From Clostridia bacterium (GTDB lineage Bacteria > Bacillota_E > RBS10-35 > JAJYVN01), in contig DAHWHV010000588.1 of the NCBI GenBank assembly GCA_027335545.1, positions 1 through 8,788 on the forward strand: a stretch of 8,788 nucleotides of DNA, written 5' to 3'. Positions 1-6,376 of this stretch are shown here, piece after piece. The notes below the pieces were generated by a model that made no database searches, had not been told where the DNA came from, and saw only the letters and a list, made by a program, of their open reading frames with translations. A program made the translations under genes and the position numbers. The first letter of the stretch is position 1, and every line of letters starts with the position of its first letter.

Positions 1-1
1 G

Positions 2-100
2 CCGCCCACGGCCCGTCCGACCCACCCGCCGGCACGGGCCATCGAGACCGGCGGCGCGGTGGCCCCGGGGCCATCCGGGAGCCGGGCGCGCGGACGCTGA
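2..100 (+). other. possible 3' end of an upstream gene
   Basis: One plus-strand frame is open from base 2 to a TGA at 98-100 and reads ...ARAIETGGAVAPGPSGSRARGR. Its composition (Ala, Gly, Arg and Pro) is also what random GC-rich DNA gives. No family motif is visible, so this could be a C-terminal tail or non-coding leader. A GC hairpin follows the stop at 103-119, which would fit a gene end. Two other plus frames are also open here, so an open frame is weak evidence on its own. Confidence 0.2.
58..75. promoter_or_regulatory. GC palindrome upstream of the operon
   Basis: Bases 61-72 are a perfect 12-bp palindrome (GGCCCCGGGGCC). It extends by T60-A73, a G-T wobble and G58-C75. A second inverted repeat, GCCCGG/CCGGGC with a 5-nt loop, lies at 103-119. 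Either could be an operator or a terminator for an upstream gene. In DNA this rich in G+C such palindromes also arise by chance, and no -35/-10 pair is recognisable between 1 and 156. Confidence 0.2.
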
Positions 101-156
101 CCGCCCGGGCGCGCCGGGCACCCGTCCGCATCCGGCCCACAGGGGAGGCTCGCGCC

Positions 157-2052
157 ATGGCGACCCTGACGAGCAGAGACGGCGAGGGTGAACGTCGGGC
201 ACCCGTGCGGCAGGCCGCTCCGGCCCCCGCCTGGACGGGGCGGCGGCGGCGGAGCGGCGCGCAGTACGTGATGGACTTCCTGGCGGCGGTCGGCGTGCCC
301 TACCTGGCGGGGATCCCCGGGCACGGGAACGTCAACCTGTTCGACGCGGCCCTGGACGCGCCCGGGCTGCGCTCGCTCTTCCCCATGCACGAGCAGTCCG
401 CCGCGCATCTGGCCGACGGCTATGCGCGGGCCTGCGGCCAACCCCTGGCCGTCACCACGTCCATCGGGCCCGGGGCCATGAACACCGTGGTCGGCGTGGC
501 CACGGCCTTCGTCGACAGCTCCCCCCTGCTGCTGTTCACCGGTTCCACCCATACGTACATGCGCGGCCACTCCGTCCTGCAGGAGATCGAACGCCGCCGC
601 TTCAGCGACTACCCCAGCGTGATGGCGGCCATCACCAACCGCACCTTTCAGCCCTCGCGCGTGGACGAACTGCCCTTCGTCCTGGCCCGGGCCTGGAGCG
701 CCGCCACCAGCGGCCGTCCGGGCCCGGTCCTGCTGGATGTGCCCATGGACGTGCAGGCCGAGGACGCGGAGTTCGAGGCACCGGCCCCGGCCCTGCGCCG
801 CGGCAGCGGACGCGTCCGGCCGGACGCCCTGGCCGTGACCCGCGCCGCCGCCGCCTTGGCCGGGGCCCGCCGCCCGGCCATCGTCGTGGGGGGCGGGGTG
901 ATCCTGGCGGACGCCGCCGACCTGCTGGTCGCCGTGGCCGAACGGCTGGGGGCACCCGTGGCCACGACCTGGATGGGCAAGGGGGCGATCCCCGAGGACC
1001 ACCCCCTCTTCGCGGGCCAACTGGGTGACCAGGGCAGCACATCGGCCAACGCCGTGACGCGCGCGGCCGATGTCCTGCTGGCCGTGGGCTGCCGCTTCAC
1101 GGACTGGTCCAGTTGCTCCTTCCGCCAGGGGGTCACCTTCTCCATCCCCCCGACGGTGCTGGTCCACGTGGACCTCGATCCGCAGGAGGTCGGCAAGAAC
1201 TACCCGGCCGAGCACGGCCTGATCGGCGACGCGCAGGCCGCGCTGGCCGACCTGGACGCGGCGCTCGCCGAGCACCTCCCGCGCGGGCGGGCCGCAGCGG
1301 ACCTCCCGGAGTGGCACGACCACCTGCGGGCGGTGCGACGGGAGTGGCTCGCCGCCCTGGACGGGCCGACGGCCGGCGGCTATGACGGTTGGCCGACCAC
1401 CATCTCCCGCGCCCTACGCGAGATCCGCGCGGCGGCGCCCCGCGACGCCGTCGTGGTGACCGGCGCCGGCCTCCCCCAGGGCCAGGTCTACGCGGAGTTT
1501 CCCGTGTACGCCCCGCGCACGCACCTGACCAGCGGCGGCTTCTCCACGATGGGCTTCACGCTGCCGGCCGCGGCGGGCGCTGCCCTGGCCAGGCCTGGCC
1601 AGCCCGTCCTGGCGATCGCCGGCGACGGGGACTTCCTGCAGACGATCCAGGAGATGGCCTTCGTCGCCCAGGAGGACATCCCCGTAACCCTGATCGTGCT
1701 CAACAACCGGGGTTGGCGCTCGATCCGCAACCTGCAGGTCGGCGCCTACGGGCCCGACCGCGTGGCCGGCACGGAGTTCCGGCGGCGCGGCGCGGCGTAC
1801 AGCCCGGACTTCGCGGCGGCGGCCGCGGCCTTCGGTCTCCCCGGGCACCTGGCCCGGGACCCGCAGGACCTGCGCCGCGCCGTGGCAGAGGCGATCGCCT
1901 CCGGGGGGCCGGCGTTGATCGAGGTGCCGCTGGCGGGCGAACCGCCGCTCTCCCTGGCCCAGAAGCCCGGCTGGTGGGATATTCCCGTCCCGCGCCACTC
2001 GCCGGCGCGGGAGCGCTACGAGGCCGGGCGCCGGGAGGAGCGGCTCTCCTGA
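157..2052 (+). CDS. iolD: ThDP-dependent IolD/acetolactate-synthase-like enzyme
   Basis: A 631-residue three-domain thiamine diphosphate enzyme. The Pyr domain (about 33-205) carries GHGNV at 55-59, as in IolD, and the cofactor-activating Glu79 in the HEQ motif. A central domain spans about 220-370. The PP domain (about 410-595) has the ThDP/Mg motif GDGD at 489-492 followed by Asn516-Asn517. The end, KPGWWDIPV (603-611), resembles the IolD C-terminus, while the middle (MGKGAIPEDHPLF) looks more like acetolactate synthase. True IolD hydrolyses 3D-(3,5/4)-trihydroxycyclohexane-1,2-dione to 5-deoxyglucuronate. That role is inferred here from the IolE and IolG genes downstream. The ATG follows AGGGGAGG (141-148) by 8 nt. 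The first 30 or so residues are an Arg/Ala/Pro-rich extension outside the fold. Another acetolactate-synthase-family lyase or decarboxylase is the main alternative. The ThDP family assignment is near certain; the substrate is not. Confidence 0.72.
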   Translation: MATLTSRDGEGERRAPVRQAAPAPAWTGRRRRSGAQYVMDFLAAVGVPYLAGIPGHGNVNLFDAALDAPGLRSLFPMHEQSAAHLADGYARACGQPLAVTTSIGPGAMNTVVGVATAFVDSSPLLLFTGSTHTYMRGHSVLQEIERRRFSDYPSVMAAITNRTFQPSRVDELPFVLARAWSAATSGRPGPVLLDVPMDVQAEDAEFEAPAPALRRGSGRVRPDALAVTRAAAALAGARRPAIVVGGGVILADAADLLVAVAERLGAPVATTWMGKGAIPEDHPLFAGQLGDQGSTSANAVTRAADVLLAVGCRFTDWSSCSFRQGVTFSIPPTVLVHVDLDPQEVGKNYPAEHGLIGDAQAALADLDAALAEHLPRGRAAADLPEWHDHLRAVRREWLAALDGPTAGGYDGWPTTISRALREIRAAAPRDAVVVTGAGLPQGQVYAEFPVYAPRTHLTSGGFSTMGFTLPAAAGAALARPGQPVLAIAGDGDFLQTIQEMAFVAQEDIPVTLIVLNNRGWRSIRNLQVGAYGPDRVAGTEFRRRGAAYSPDFAAAAAAFGLPGHLARDPQDLRRAVAEAIASGGPALIEVPLAGEPPLSLAQKPGWWDIPVPRHSPARERYEAGRREERLS

Positions 2053-2081
2053 GGGACACGGCCCGGATCGCGCTGGGGGCT

Positions 2082-2090
2082 GGAGGGGGG
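2082..2090 (+). promoter_or_regulatory. Shine-Dalgarno site for the iolE-like gene
   Basis: GGAGGGGGG lies 8 nt before the GTG at 2099 and supports that start. A second candidate is GGAGGG at 2158-2163, 10 nt before an in-frame GTG at 2174. That start would begin the protein at MRLGLAPVNW, closer to where IolE proteins usually begin. The two cannot be separated by reading alone. Confidence 0.5.
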
Positions 2091-2098
2091 GCTCCGGG

Positions 2099-3073
2099 GT
2101 GCCAGAGGGGATGGCGGGGCGAGCGGGATGGGTCGGGGCGGGGGGCGGGCAGGCGCCGGAGGGCCCGCGCGGGGTGCGCCTCGGCCTCGCCCCCGTGAAT
2201 TGGAACAACGACGACGTGCCGGAGTGGGGGCAGACGGTCTCGTACGCCGGCCTGGTCGCGATGACCGCCGGCTTGGGCTACGACGGCCTCGAAGACGGCA
2301 CGGGCGCACCCCGCGCAGCCGACGCCCTGGAGGCCCTCCTGGCGGGTCACCGCTGCGCGCTGGCCGGCGCCTACCTCTGGCTCACCCTCTCGGATGCCGC
2401 GCGCGCCGAGGCGGAGGTGGCCACGGCCCTCCGCGCAGCGGACCGGCTCGCGGCGGCCGGCGCCGACACCCTGCTGGTGGCCGAGCACTGGACGGAGGCG
2501 CGGCGGGCGGTGGCCGGACGCGCCGCGGCCCACCCCGGGCTGGCCCTCCCACCGCAGGCCCTGCGCTGCCTTTGCGCGCACCTGGACGCCCTGGGACGCG
2601 CGGTGCGCGGCCTGGGCCTGCGCCTGGCGTTCCATCCCCACGCCGGCACCCCGGTGGAGACCGCCGAGGAGGTCGAAGGGGTGTTGGCGGCCACCGATCC
2701 CGACACGGTCGGCCTGTGCCTGGATACGGGGCACACGGTGTACGGCGGCGGCGATCCCCTGGAGACGGCGCGGCGGCACGCGGGGCGCATCCTCTACGTC
2801 CACGCCAAGGACGTGGACCTGGAGGCCCTGGCCGACACACGCCGGCGGGGGCTGGGCCTGCTGGACGGGCTGCGCCGCGGCGTCTTCTCCCCCGTCTACG
2901 GGACGCCGGCGGACCGCTCCGGCGTGGACATCGATGCGGTGGGGGCCACGCTGCGCGAGGCGGGGTTCCGCGGCTGGGTCATCCAGGAGTGCGACCGCAA
3001 CCCCCGGGCCGGCGACCCGGCGCAGGAGGCCGCCCTGGCCCGGGACCGGCTGCGCGCGGCCTTCGGTGGCTGA
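2099..3073 (+). CDS. iolE: IolE-like inosose dehydratase (xylose-isomerase-like TIM barrel)
   Basis: A 324-residue TIM-barrel protein of the sugar phosphate isomerase/epimerase superfamily. The first strand, LGLAPVNWNNDDVPE (28-42), is the IolE signature. FHPHAGT (178-184), LDTGH (208-212) and VHAKDV (234-239) are the usual barrel motifs with metal-binding residues. The last strand ends VIQECDRNP (294-302), where typical IolE has VEAEQDP. Glu297 is kept, but the following residues differ. IolE removes water from scyllo-inosose (2-keto-myo-inositol) to give the trihydroxycyclohexane-dione used by IolD. The gene starts 46 nt after the iolD-like gene, so they are probably co-transcribed. The residues before about 26 (Gly/Ala-rich) are atypical, so the GTG at 2174 is a real alternative start. 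A related cyclitol or sugar isomerase is possible. The stop codon lies at the edge of the palindromic repeat tract. Confidence 0.8.
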   Translation: MPEGMAGRAGWVGAGGGQAPEGPRGVRLGLAPVNWNNDDVPEWGQTVSYAGLVAMTAGLGYDGLEDGTGAPRAADALEALLAGHRCALAGAYLWLTLSDAARAEAEVATALRAADRLAAAGADTLLVAEHWTEARRAVAGRAAAHPGLALPPQALRCLCAHLDALGRAVRGLGLRLAFHPHAGTPVETAEEVEGVLAATDPDTVGLCLDTGHTVYGGGDPLETARRHAGRILYVHAKDVDLEALADTRRRGLGLLDGLRRGVFSPVYGTPADRSGVDIDAVGATLREAGFRGWVIQECDRNPRAGDPAQEAALARDRLRAAFGG

Positions 3074-3084
3074 GCGGCGGAGCG

Positions 3085-3159
3085 GCGGAGCGAAGCTCGC
3101 CGCAGGCGAGCGGTGCTCCGCCGCGGAGCGAAGCTCGCCGCAGGCGGGCGGTGCTCCGC
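3085..3159 (+). repeat. two palindromic repeat hairpins in the operon
   Basis: There are two 37-nt hairpins, at 3085-3121 and 3123-3159. Each has a left arm GCGGAGC-GAA-GCTCGCC, a GCA loop and a right arm of the form GGCGAGC-GGT-GCTCCGC. The arms pair over 7+7 bp around a 3x3 internal loop (GAA against GGT). The second right arm has GGCGGGC, which turns one A-T pair into a G-T wobble. Partial GGAGC units lie at 3075-3084. The tract fills most of the 129-nt gap between the iolE-like gene and the transketolase N subunit. It could protect the upstream mRNA end or dampen read-through, as REP elements do in enterobacteria. Its relatives at 8603-8788 are in the opposite orientation. Confidence 0.9.
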
Positions 3160-3189
3160 CGCACGCGGGCCTTCCCCATCTGCCCCGCG

Positions 3190-3196
3190 AGGAGGA
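3190..3196 (+). promoter_or_regulatory. Shine-Dalgarno site fixing the transketolase N-subunit start
   Basis: AGGAGGA lies 6 nt before the GTG at 3203. The open frame extends upstream to a GTG at 3113, but that start would lie inside the palindromic repeat and add 30 low-complexity residues. The site therefore decides for 3203. Confidence 0.8.
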
Positions 3197-3202
3197 CTCG
3201 GC

Positions 3203-4111
3203 GTGCCCACCCTTCCCACCATACCCACGGACCCCGCAGTGCCCCTGCCGGCGCTGGGCACGCCCGTGGCGGACCCAGCCGCCCTGCGCGCCCTGGCGGC
3301 GCGGGGGCGGCGCCACGTCCTGGCGGCTGTGGCCGCCGCCGGGGCGGGGCATCTGGGCGGGCCGCTGTCTGCCATGGACATCCTGGTGGCCCTCTACTTC
3401 GCGGTGCTCCGGGCCGACCCGGACCGGCCACAGCAGGCCGACCGCGACCGCTTCATCCTGTCCAAGGGCCACTCCGCCTTGGCGCAGTACGCGGTGCTGG
3501 CCATGCGCGGGTACTTCCCGGAATCCTGGCTCGGCACCTTCGACTCCCTGGGCTCACCCCTGCAGGGCCACCCGGACATGACCCGTTGCCCGGGGATCGA
3601 GATGTCCACGGGCTCCTTGGGCCAGGGCCTATCCGCGGGCCTGGGCATGGCCCTGGGGGCCGCACGCCTGGGCCTGCCCAGCCGCACCTTCGTCCTGCTC
3701 GGTGACGGGGAGTGCCAGGAGGGCCAGGTCTGGGAGTGCGCCCACGCCGCCGCCCGCTTCGGTGCGACGAGGCTGTGCGCCATCGTCGACAGCAACGGGC
3801 TCCCGCAGTATGGGTGGCCGGCGTCCCCCCCCTTGCGGCGCGAACCCCAGCCCCTGGCTGGGCGGTTCGCCGCGTTCGGCTGGGAGGTGACGGAGGTCGA
3901 CGGACACGACCCGCGGTCCCTGGTCGCCGTCCTGGGCGCAGCGCCGGCGGGGGGGGCCCCGCGCTGCGTGATCGCCCACACCCACAAGGGGCGGGGCGTG
4001 TCCTTCATGGAGGACGACCCCGCCTGGCACGCGCGCGTACCGACGCCCGAGGAGCGGCGGCGCGCCGATGAGGAACTCGCCGCGCCCGTGGCGGGGGGCC
4101 TGCCGCTATGA
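3203..4111 (+). CDS. transketolase N-terminal subunit (split transketolase)
   Basis: A 302-residue PP-domain half of a transketolase. Numbered from the GTG at 3203, it shows GHLGG (49-53), SKGH (87-90), GHPD (122-125), STGSLGQGLS (135-144), the ThDP/Mg motif GDGE (167-170) with Asn198 in DSN, and KGRGVSFMED (262-271) followed by WH. These are the hallmarks of the N-terminal domain in two-gene transketolases. It should form the active enzyme with the next gene product and transfer a two-carbon ketol unit between a ketose and an aldose in the cytoplasm. The next gene overlaps by ATGA, which implies coupled translation and a fixed stoichiometry. The start is set by AGGAGGA at 3190-3196. Its place in an inositol-type operon suggests a dedicated substrate rather than the housekeeping pentose phosphate role. 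Split transketolases are known from other sugar pathways (for example apulose-4-phosphate transketolase), so the substrate is open. Confidence 0.9.
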   Translation: MPTLPTIPTDPAVPLPALGTPVADPAALRALAARGRRHVLAAVAAAGAGHLGGPLSAMDILVALYFAVLRADPDRPQQADRDRFILSKGHSALAQYAVLAMRGYFPESWLGTFDSLGSPLQGHPDMTRCPGIEMSTGSLGQGLSAGLGMALGAARLGLPSRTFVLLGDGECQEGQVWECAHAAARFGATRLCAIVDSNGLPQYGWPASPPLRREPQPLAGRFAAFGWEVTEVDGHDPRSLVAVLGAAPAGGAPRCVIAHTHKGRGVSFMEDDPAWHARVPTPEERRRADEELAAPVAGGLPL

Positions 4112-5121
4112 GCACCCCCGCGCCCCCGGCCGCCGGGGACGAGTCGCAGCGCGTGGTCTTCGGCCGGACCCTCTCCGCCCTCATGGCGGAGGATGCGCGC
4201 ATCCTCGTCCTGGATGCCGACCTGGCGAACTCCACGCGGGCGGACCTCGTCGCCGCCGCCTTCCCGGATCGCTTCCTGCAGATGGGCATCGCCGAGCAGA
4301 ACCTGGTCGGCACGGCGGCCGGCCTCGCCACCATGGGATTCCGCCCCTGGCTCTCCAGTTTCGCGATCTTCCTGGTGGAACGCGCCCTGGACCAGGTGCG
4401 CATGCAGATCGCCCAGACGGCCCTGCCCGTCCGTCTGGCCGGCGGCTACAGCGGCCTGCTGACCGGATTCACGGGCAAGACCCACCAGTCCGTCGAGGAC
4501 CTGGCGATCATGCGCGCCATGCCCGGCATGACGGTGCTGGCCCCCGCCGACGCGGCGGAGTGCGCCGCGGCTGTGCGTTGGGCCACGGCCCACGACGGCC
4601 CCGTGTACGTGCGCCTGGCGCGCGATCCCGTGCCCGCCATCTTCCCGCCGGGGACCGGCGACTATGACCCTGGCCGCGCCACCTGGCTGCGGCGCGGTGA
4701 CGACCTCTCGCTGGTCGGCACGGGGCCGCAAAGCGGTCGGCTGCTGGAGGCCGCGCGCCTGCTGGCCGGCCGCGGCATCCAGGCCGGTGTCCTGCACCTG
4801 CCCGCGCTCAAGCCCTTCGACGTGGGCGCCGTATGTGCCGCCGCGGCGCCGGGTCTGGTGGTCACCGTGGAGGAGCACAGCATCATCGGCGGGCTCGGCT
4901 CCCTGGTCGCCGAGACGCTGGCCGAGGCGCGGCCCACCCGGGTCCTCCGTTGGGGCATCCCGGACGTCTTCGGGGAGTCGGGCCCCAACCAGGACCTGCT
5001 GACGGCTTTCGGGCTGTCGGCCGAACGGGTCGCCGCGCGCGTCGCCGACCTTCTGGCGGGCCGGCCCGCGGCGATCCTGCCCGCGATCCCCGCCTTCGGG
5101 CGCGGCCGGGACGCGCCCTGA
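4108..5121 (+). CDS. transketolase C-terminal subunit (split transketolase)
   Basis: A 337-residue partner of the preceding gene. A Pyr domain (about 15-180) holds the catalytic Glu63 in MGIAEQN and the GKTHQSVEDLAIMRAMPGM block (123-141). The transketolase C-terminal domain (about 190-320) has EEHSIIGGLGS (255-265) and DVFGESG (286-292). Together the two subunits match a full-length transketolase. The start ATG overlaps the previous stop (ATGA, 4108-4111), so translation is probably coupled. It lies 146 nt before the IolG-like gene. DXS and pyruvate dehydrogenase E1 beta share this domain order, but the motifs and the type of partner fit transketolase. The substrate cannot be read from the sequence. 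Confidence 0.9.
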   Translation: MSTPAPPAAGDESQRVVFGRTLSALMAEDARILVLDADLANSTRADLVAAAFPDRFLQMGIAEQNLVGTAAGLATMGFRPWLSSFAIFLVERALDQVRMQIAQTALPVRLAGGYSGLLTGFTGKTHQSVEDLAIMRAMPGMTVLAPADAAECAAAVRWATAHDGPVYVRLARDPVPAIFPPGTGDYDPGRATWLRRGDDLSLVGTGPQSGRLLEAARLLAGRGIQAGVLHLPALKPFDVGAVCAAAAPGLVVTVEEHSIIGGLGSLVAETLAEARPTRVLRWGIPDVFGESGPNQDLLTAFGLSAERVAARVADLLAGRPAAILPAIPAFGRGRDAP

Positions 5122-5267
5122 CCCGGCGGAGCCAAGCATCCCTGGGGCGAGGCCCCGCGGGCGGGCGCACACGCGGCACGGCCGCGAGGTGGGCGCAGGT
5201 CGCGGCGCGCATAGCGCATGGGAGCACGAGGCACCAAGGACGAGGGACGGAAAGGGGCTACCACTCC
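5122..5267. other. intergenic gap between transketolase C subunit and iolG
   Basis: These 146 nt hold no convincing gene. A short GGGGC-GAG-GCCCC hairpin lies at 5144-5156, possibly a weak attenuator. Bases 5126-5142 resemble a decayed copy of the palindromic unit (13 of 17 matches). AAAGGGG (5251-5257) is the likely ribosome site for the next gene, 10 nt before its ATG. No clear promoter is seen, although the gap leaves room for one. Confidence 0.4.
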
Positions 5268-6293
5268 ATGGCCTCCATCCTAGGTGTGGCCGTCGTCGGT
5301 GCGGGACGCATGGGGGCACGCCACGCCGAGCACCTGGCGGCGGGGGGCCGCAGCCGGCTGACGTGGATCGTCGATCCGGCGGCCGCCGCGGAGCCCCTGG
5401 CGCGGCGCCTGGGGGCGCGCTGGGCGGCGGATCTCGCGACCGCCCTACAGGGCGGCGGTGTGGACGCCGTGGTCATCGCCACTCCCAGCGCCCTGCACGC
5501 CGACGGGCTGCGCACCGCGGCGGCGGAGGGCCTGGCCATCCTCTGCGAGAAGCCCTTGGCGGCCGACCTGGGGGAGACCAGGCTCCTGGCCTCTCTGCTC
5601 GAGCGCTCCGGGGTGTACTGCCAGATCGGCTTCATGCGCCGCTACGACCCAGCCTACGCCGAGGCGCGCCGGGCGGTCGCCGCGGGTGAACTGGGAAGCG
5701 TCCGCCACGCCCTGGCGATCAGCCGCGACCCCCTGCCTCCGCCGGAGGCCTACCTGGCCGGGTCGGGCGGCATCTTCCTGGACCTGGGCATCCACGACCT
5801 CGACCTGCTGCGCTGGCTTCTGGCCGACGACATCGTCGAGGTCCACGCCCAGGGCAACGTCGGCGACACCGCCTACATCCAGGCCCACGACGACCTCGAG
5901 GAGGCGCAGGCCTTGCTGCGCTTCGCGGGCGGGGCCACGGCCACGCTGTTGCTGAGCCGGACGAGCCTGTACGGCTACGACGTGCGCGCCGAACTCTGGG
6001 GCACGGCGGGGAGCCTGGCGGTCGGCTACCTGCGGGAGCCCGCCGTCACGCGCCTCGATGCGGCGGGCCTCCACGCGCGGGCCGTCGGCGGGTTCCTGGA
6101 GCGCTTCTCGGCGGCGTATCGCCACGAGATCGAGGACTTCGTGGCGCGCGTGCTCGACGGTCGGCCGAGCCCGGCCCCGCCCGTCGATGCACTCGCGGCG
6201 GCCGCGGCCGCCGAGGCCTGCCGACGCTCCCAGGCCAGCGGGCTACCGGTCGCGGTGGGCCCAGGCGCCGCGCCGGATCGCCGGCGCCCCTGA
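5268..6293 (+). CDS. iolG: IolG-like inositol 2-dehydrogenase (Gfo/Idh/MocA family)
   Basis: A 341-residue NAD(P)-dependent oxidoreductase. The Rossmann N-domain has GAGRMG (11-16), and CEKP (93-96) contains catalytic Lys95. The C-domain has GFMRRYD (121-127), a block typical of inositol dehydrogenases, and DLGIHDLD (172-179). Asp172 and His176 there correspond to the Asp/His pair that completes the catalytic triad of Bacillus subtilis inositol dehydrogenase. The enzyme would oxidise myo-inositol or a related cyclitol to an inosose, the substrate of the IolE-like protein. The ATG at 5268 begins just before the first Rossmann strand. The frame is open upstream to 4833, but that part only overlaps the transketolase gene. 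It is the last gene of the run, and a strong hairpin follows 14 nt after the stop. Substrate assignment leans on GFMRRYD and the neighbours; another cyclitol or sugar dehydrogenase is possible. Confidence 0.85.
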   Translation: MASILGVAVVGAGRMGARHAEHLAAGGRSRLTWIVDPAAAAEPLARRLGARWAADLATALQGGGVDAVVIATPSALHADGLRTAAAEGLAILCEKPLAADLGETRLLASLLERSGVYCQIGFMRRYDPAYAEARRAVAAGELGSVRHALAISRDPLPPPEAYLAGSGGIFLDLGIHDLDLLRWLLADDIVEVHAQGNVGDTAYIQAHDDLEEAQALLRFAGGATATLLLSRTSLYGYDVRAELWGTAGSLAVGYLREPAVTRLDAAGLHARAVGGFLERFSAAYRHEIEDFVARVLDGRPSPAPPVDALAAAAAAEACRRSQASGLPVAVGPGAAPDRRRP

Positions 6294-6307
6294 CGGTTGC
6301 CGACGGG

Positions 6308-6335
6308 GCCTCGGGGGCGCGTCTCCCCCCGAGGC
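6308..6335. terminator. bidirectional hairpin terminator between convergent genes
   Basis: GCCTCGGGGG (6308-6317) and CCCCCGAGGC (6326-6335) form a perfect 10-bp stem with an 8-nt loop. It starts 14 nt after the iolG-like stop and lies 41 nt beyond the stop of the minus-strand gene, so it can serve both. There is no T-tract, as is common for hairpins in very GC-rich genomes. Confidence 0.75.
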
Positions 6336-6376
6336 TCGGCCGGTGGGCCGCCCGGCTCGCCGCGCAGGAGCGGCCT

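Noticed and set aside
3113..3202. Upstream extension of the transketolase N subunit to GTG 3113
   Set aside because: That start lies within the palindromic repeat and lacks an SD. The GTG at 3203 has AGGAGGA at 6 nt.
1700..3472. 590-codon minus-strand open frame
   Set aside because: It lies antisense to the iolD- and iolE-like genes, has no recognisable domain, and is low-complexity Arg/Gly/Pro/Ala. Long antisense frames are expected at this GC content.
2128..3705. 525-codon plus-strand frame overlapping the iolE-like gene
   Set aside because: It is a shadow frame of Gly/Arg/Pro composition that runs through the palindromic repeats, with no motif.
4833..5267. Upstream extension of the iolG-like frame
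   Set aside because: It overlaps the transketolase C gene out of frame and is low-complexity. The Rossmann fold begins directly after the ATG at 5268.
3394..5319. 641-codon minus-strand open frame
   Set aside because: It is antisense to both transketolase genes, which show clear family motifs in their own frames. The antisense product has none.
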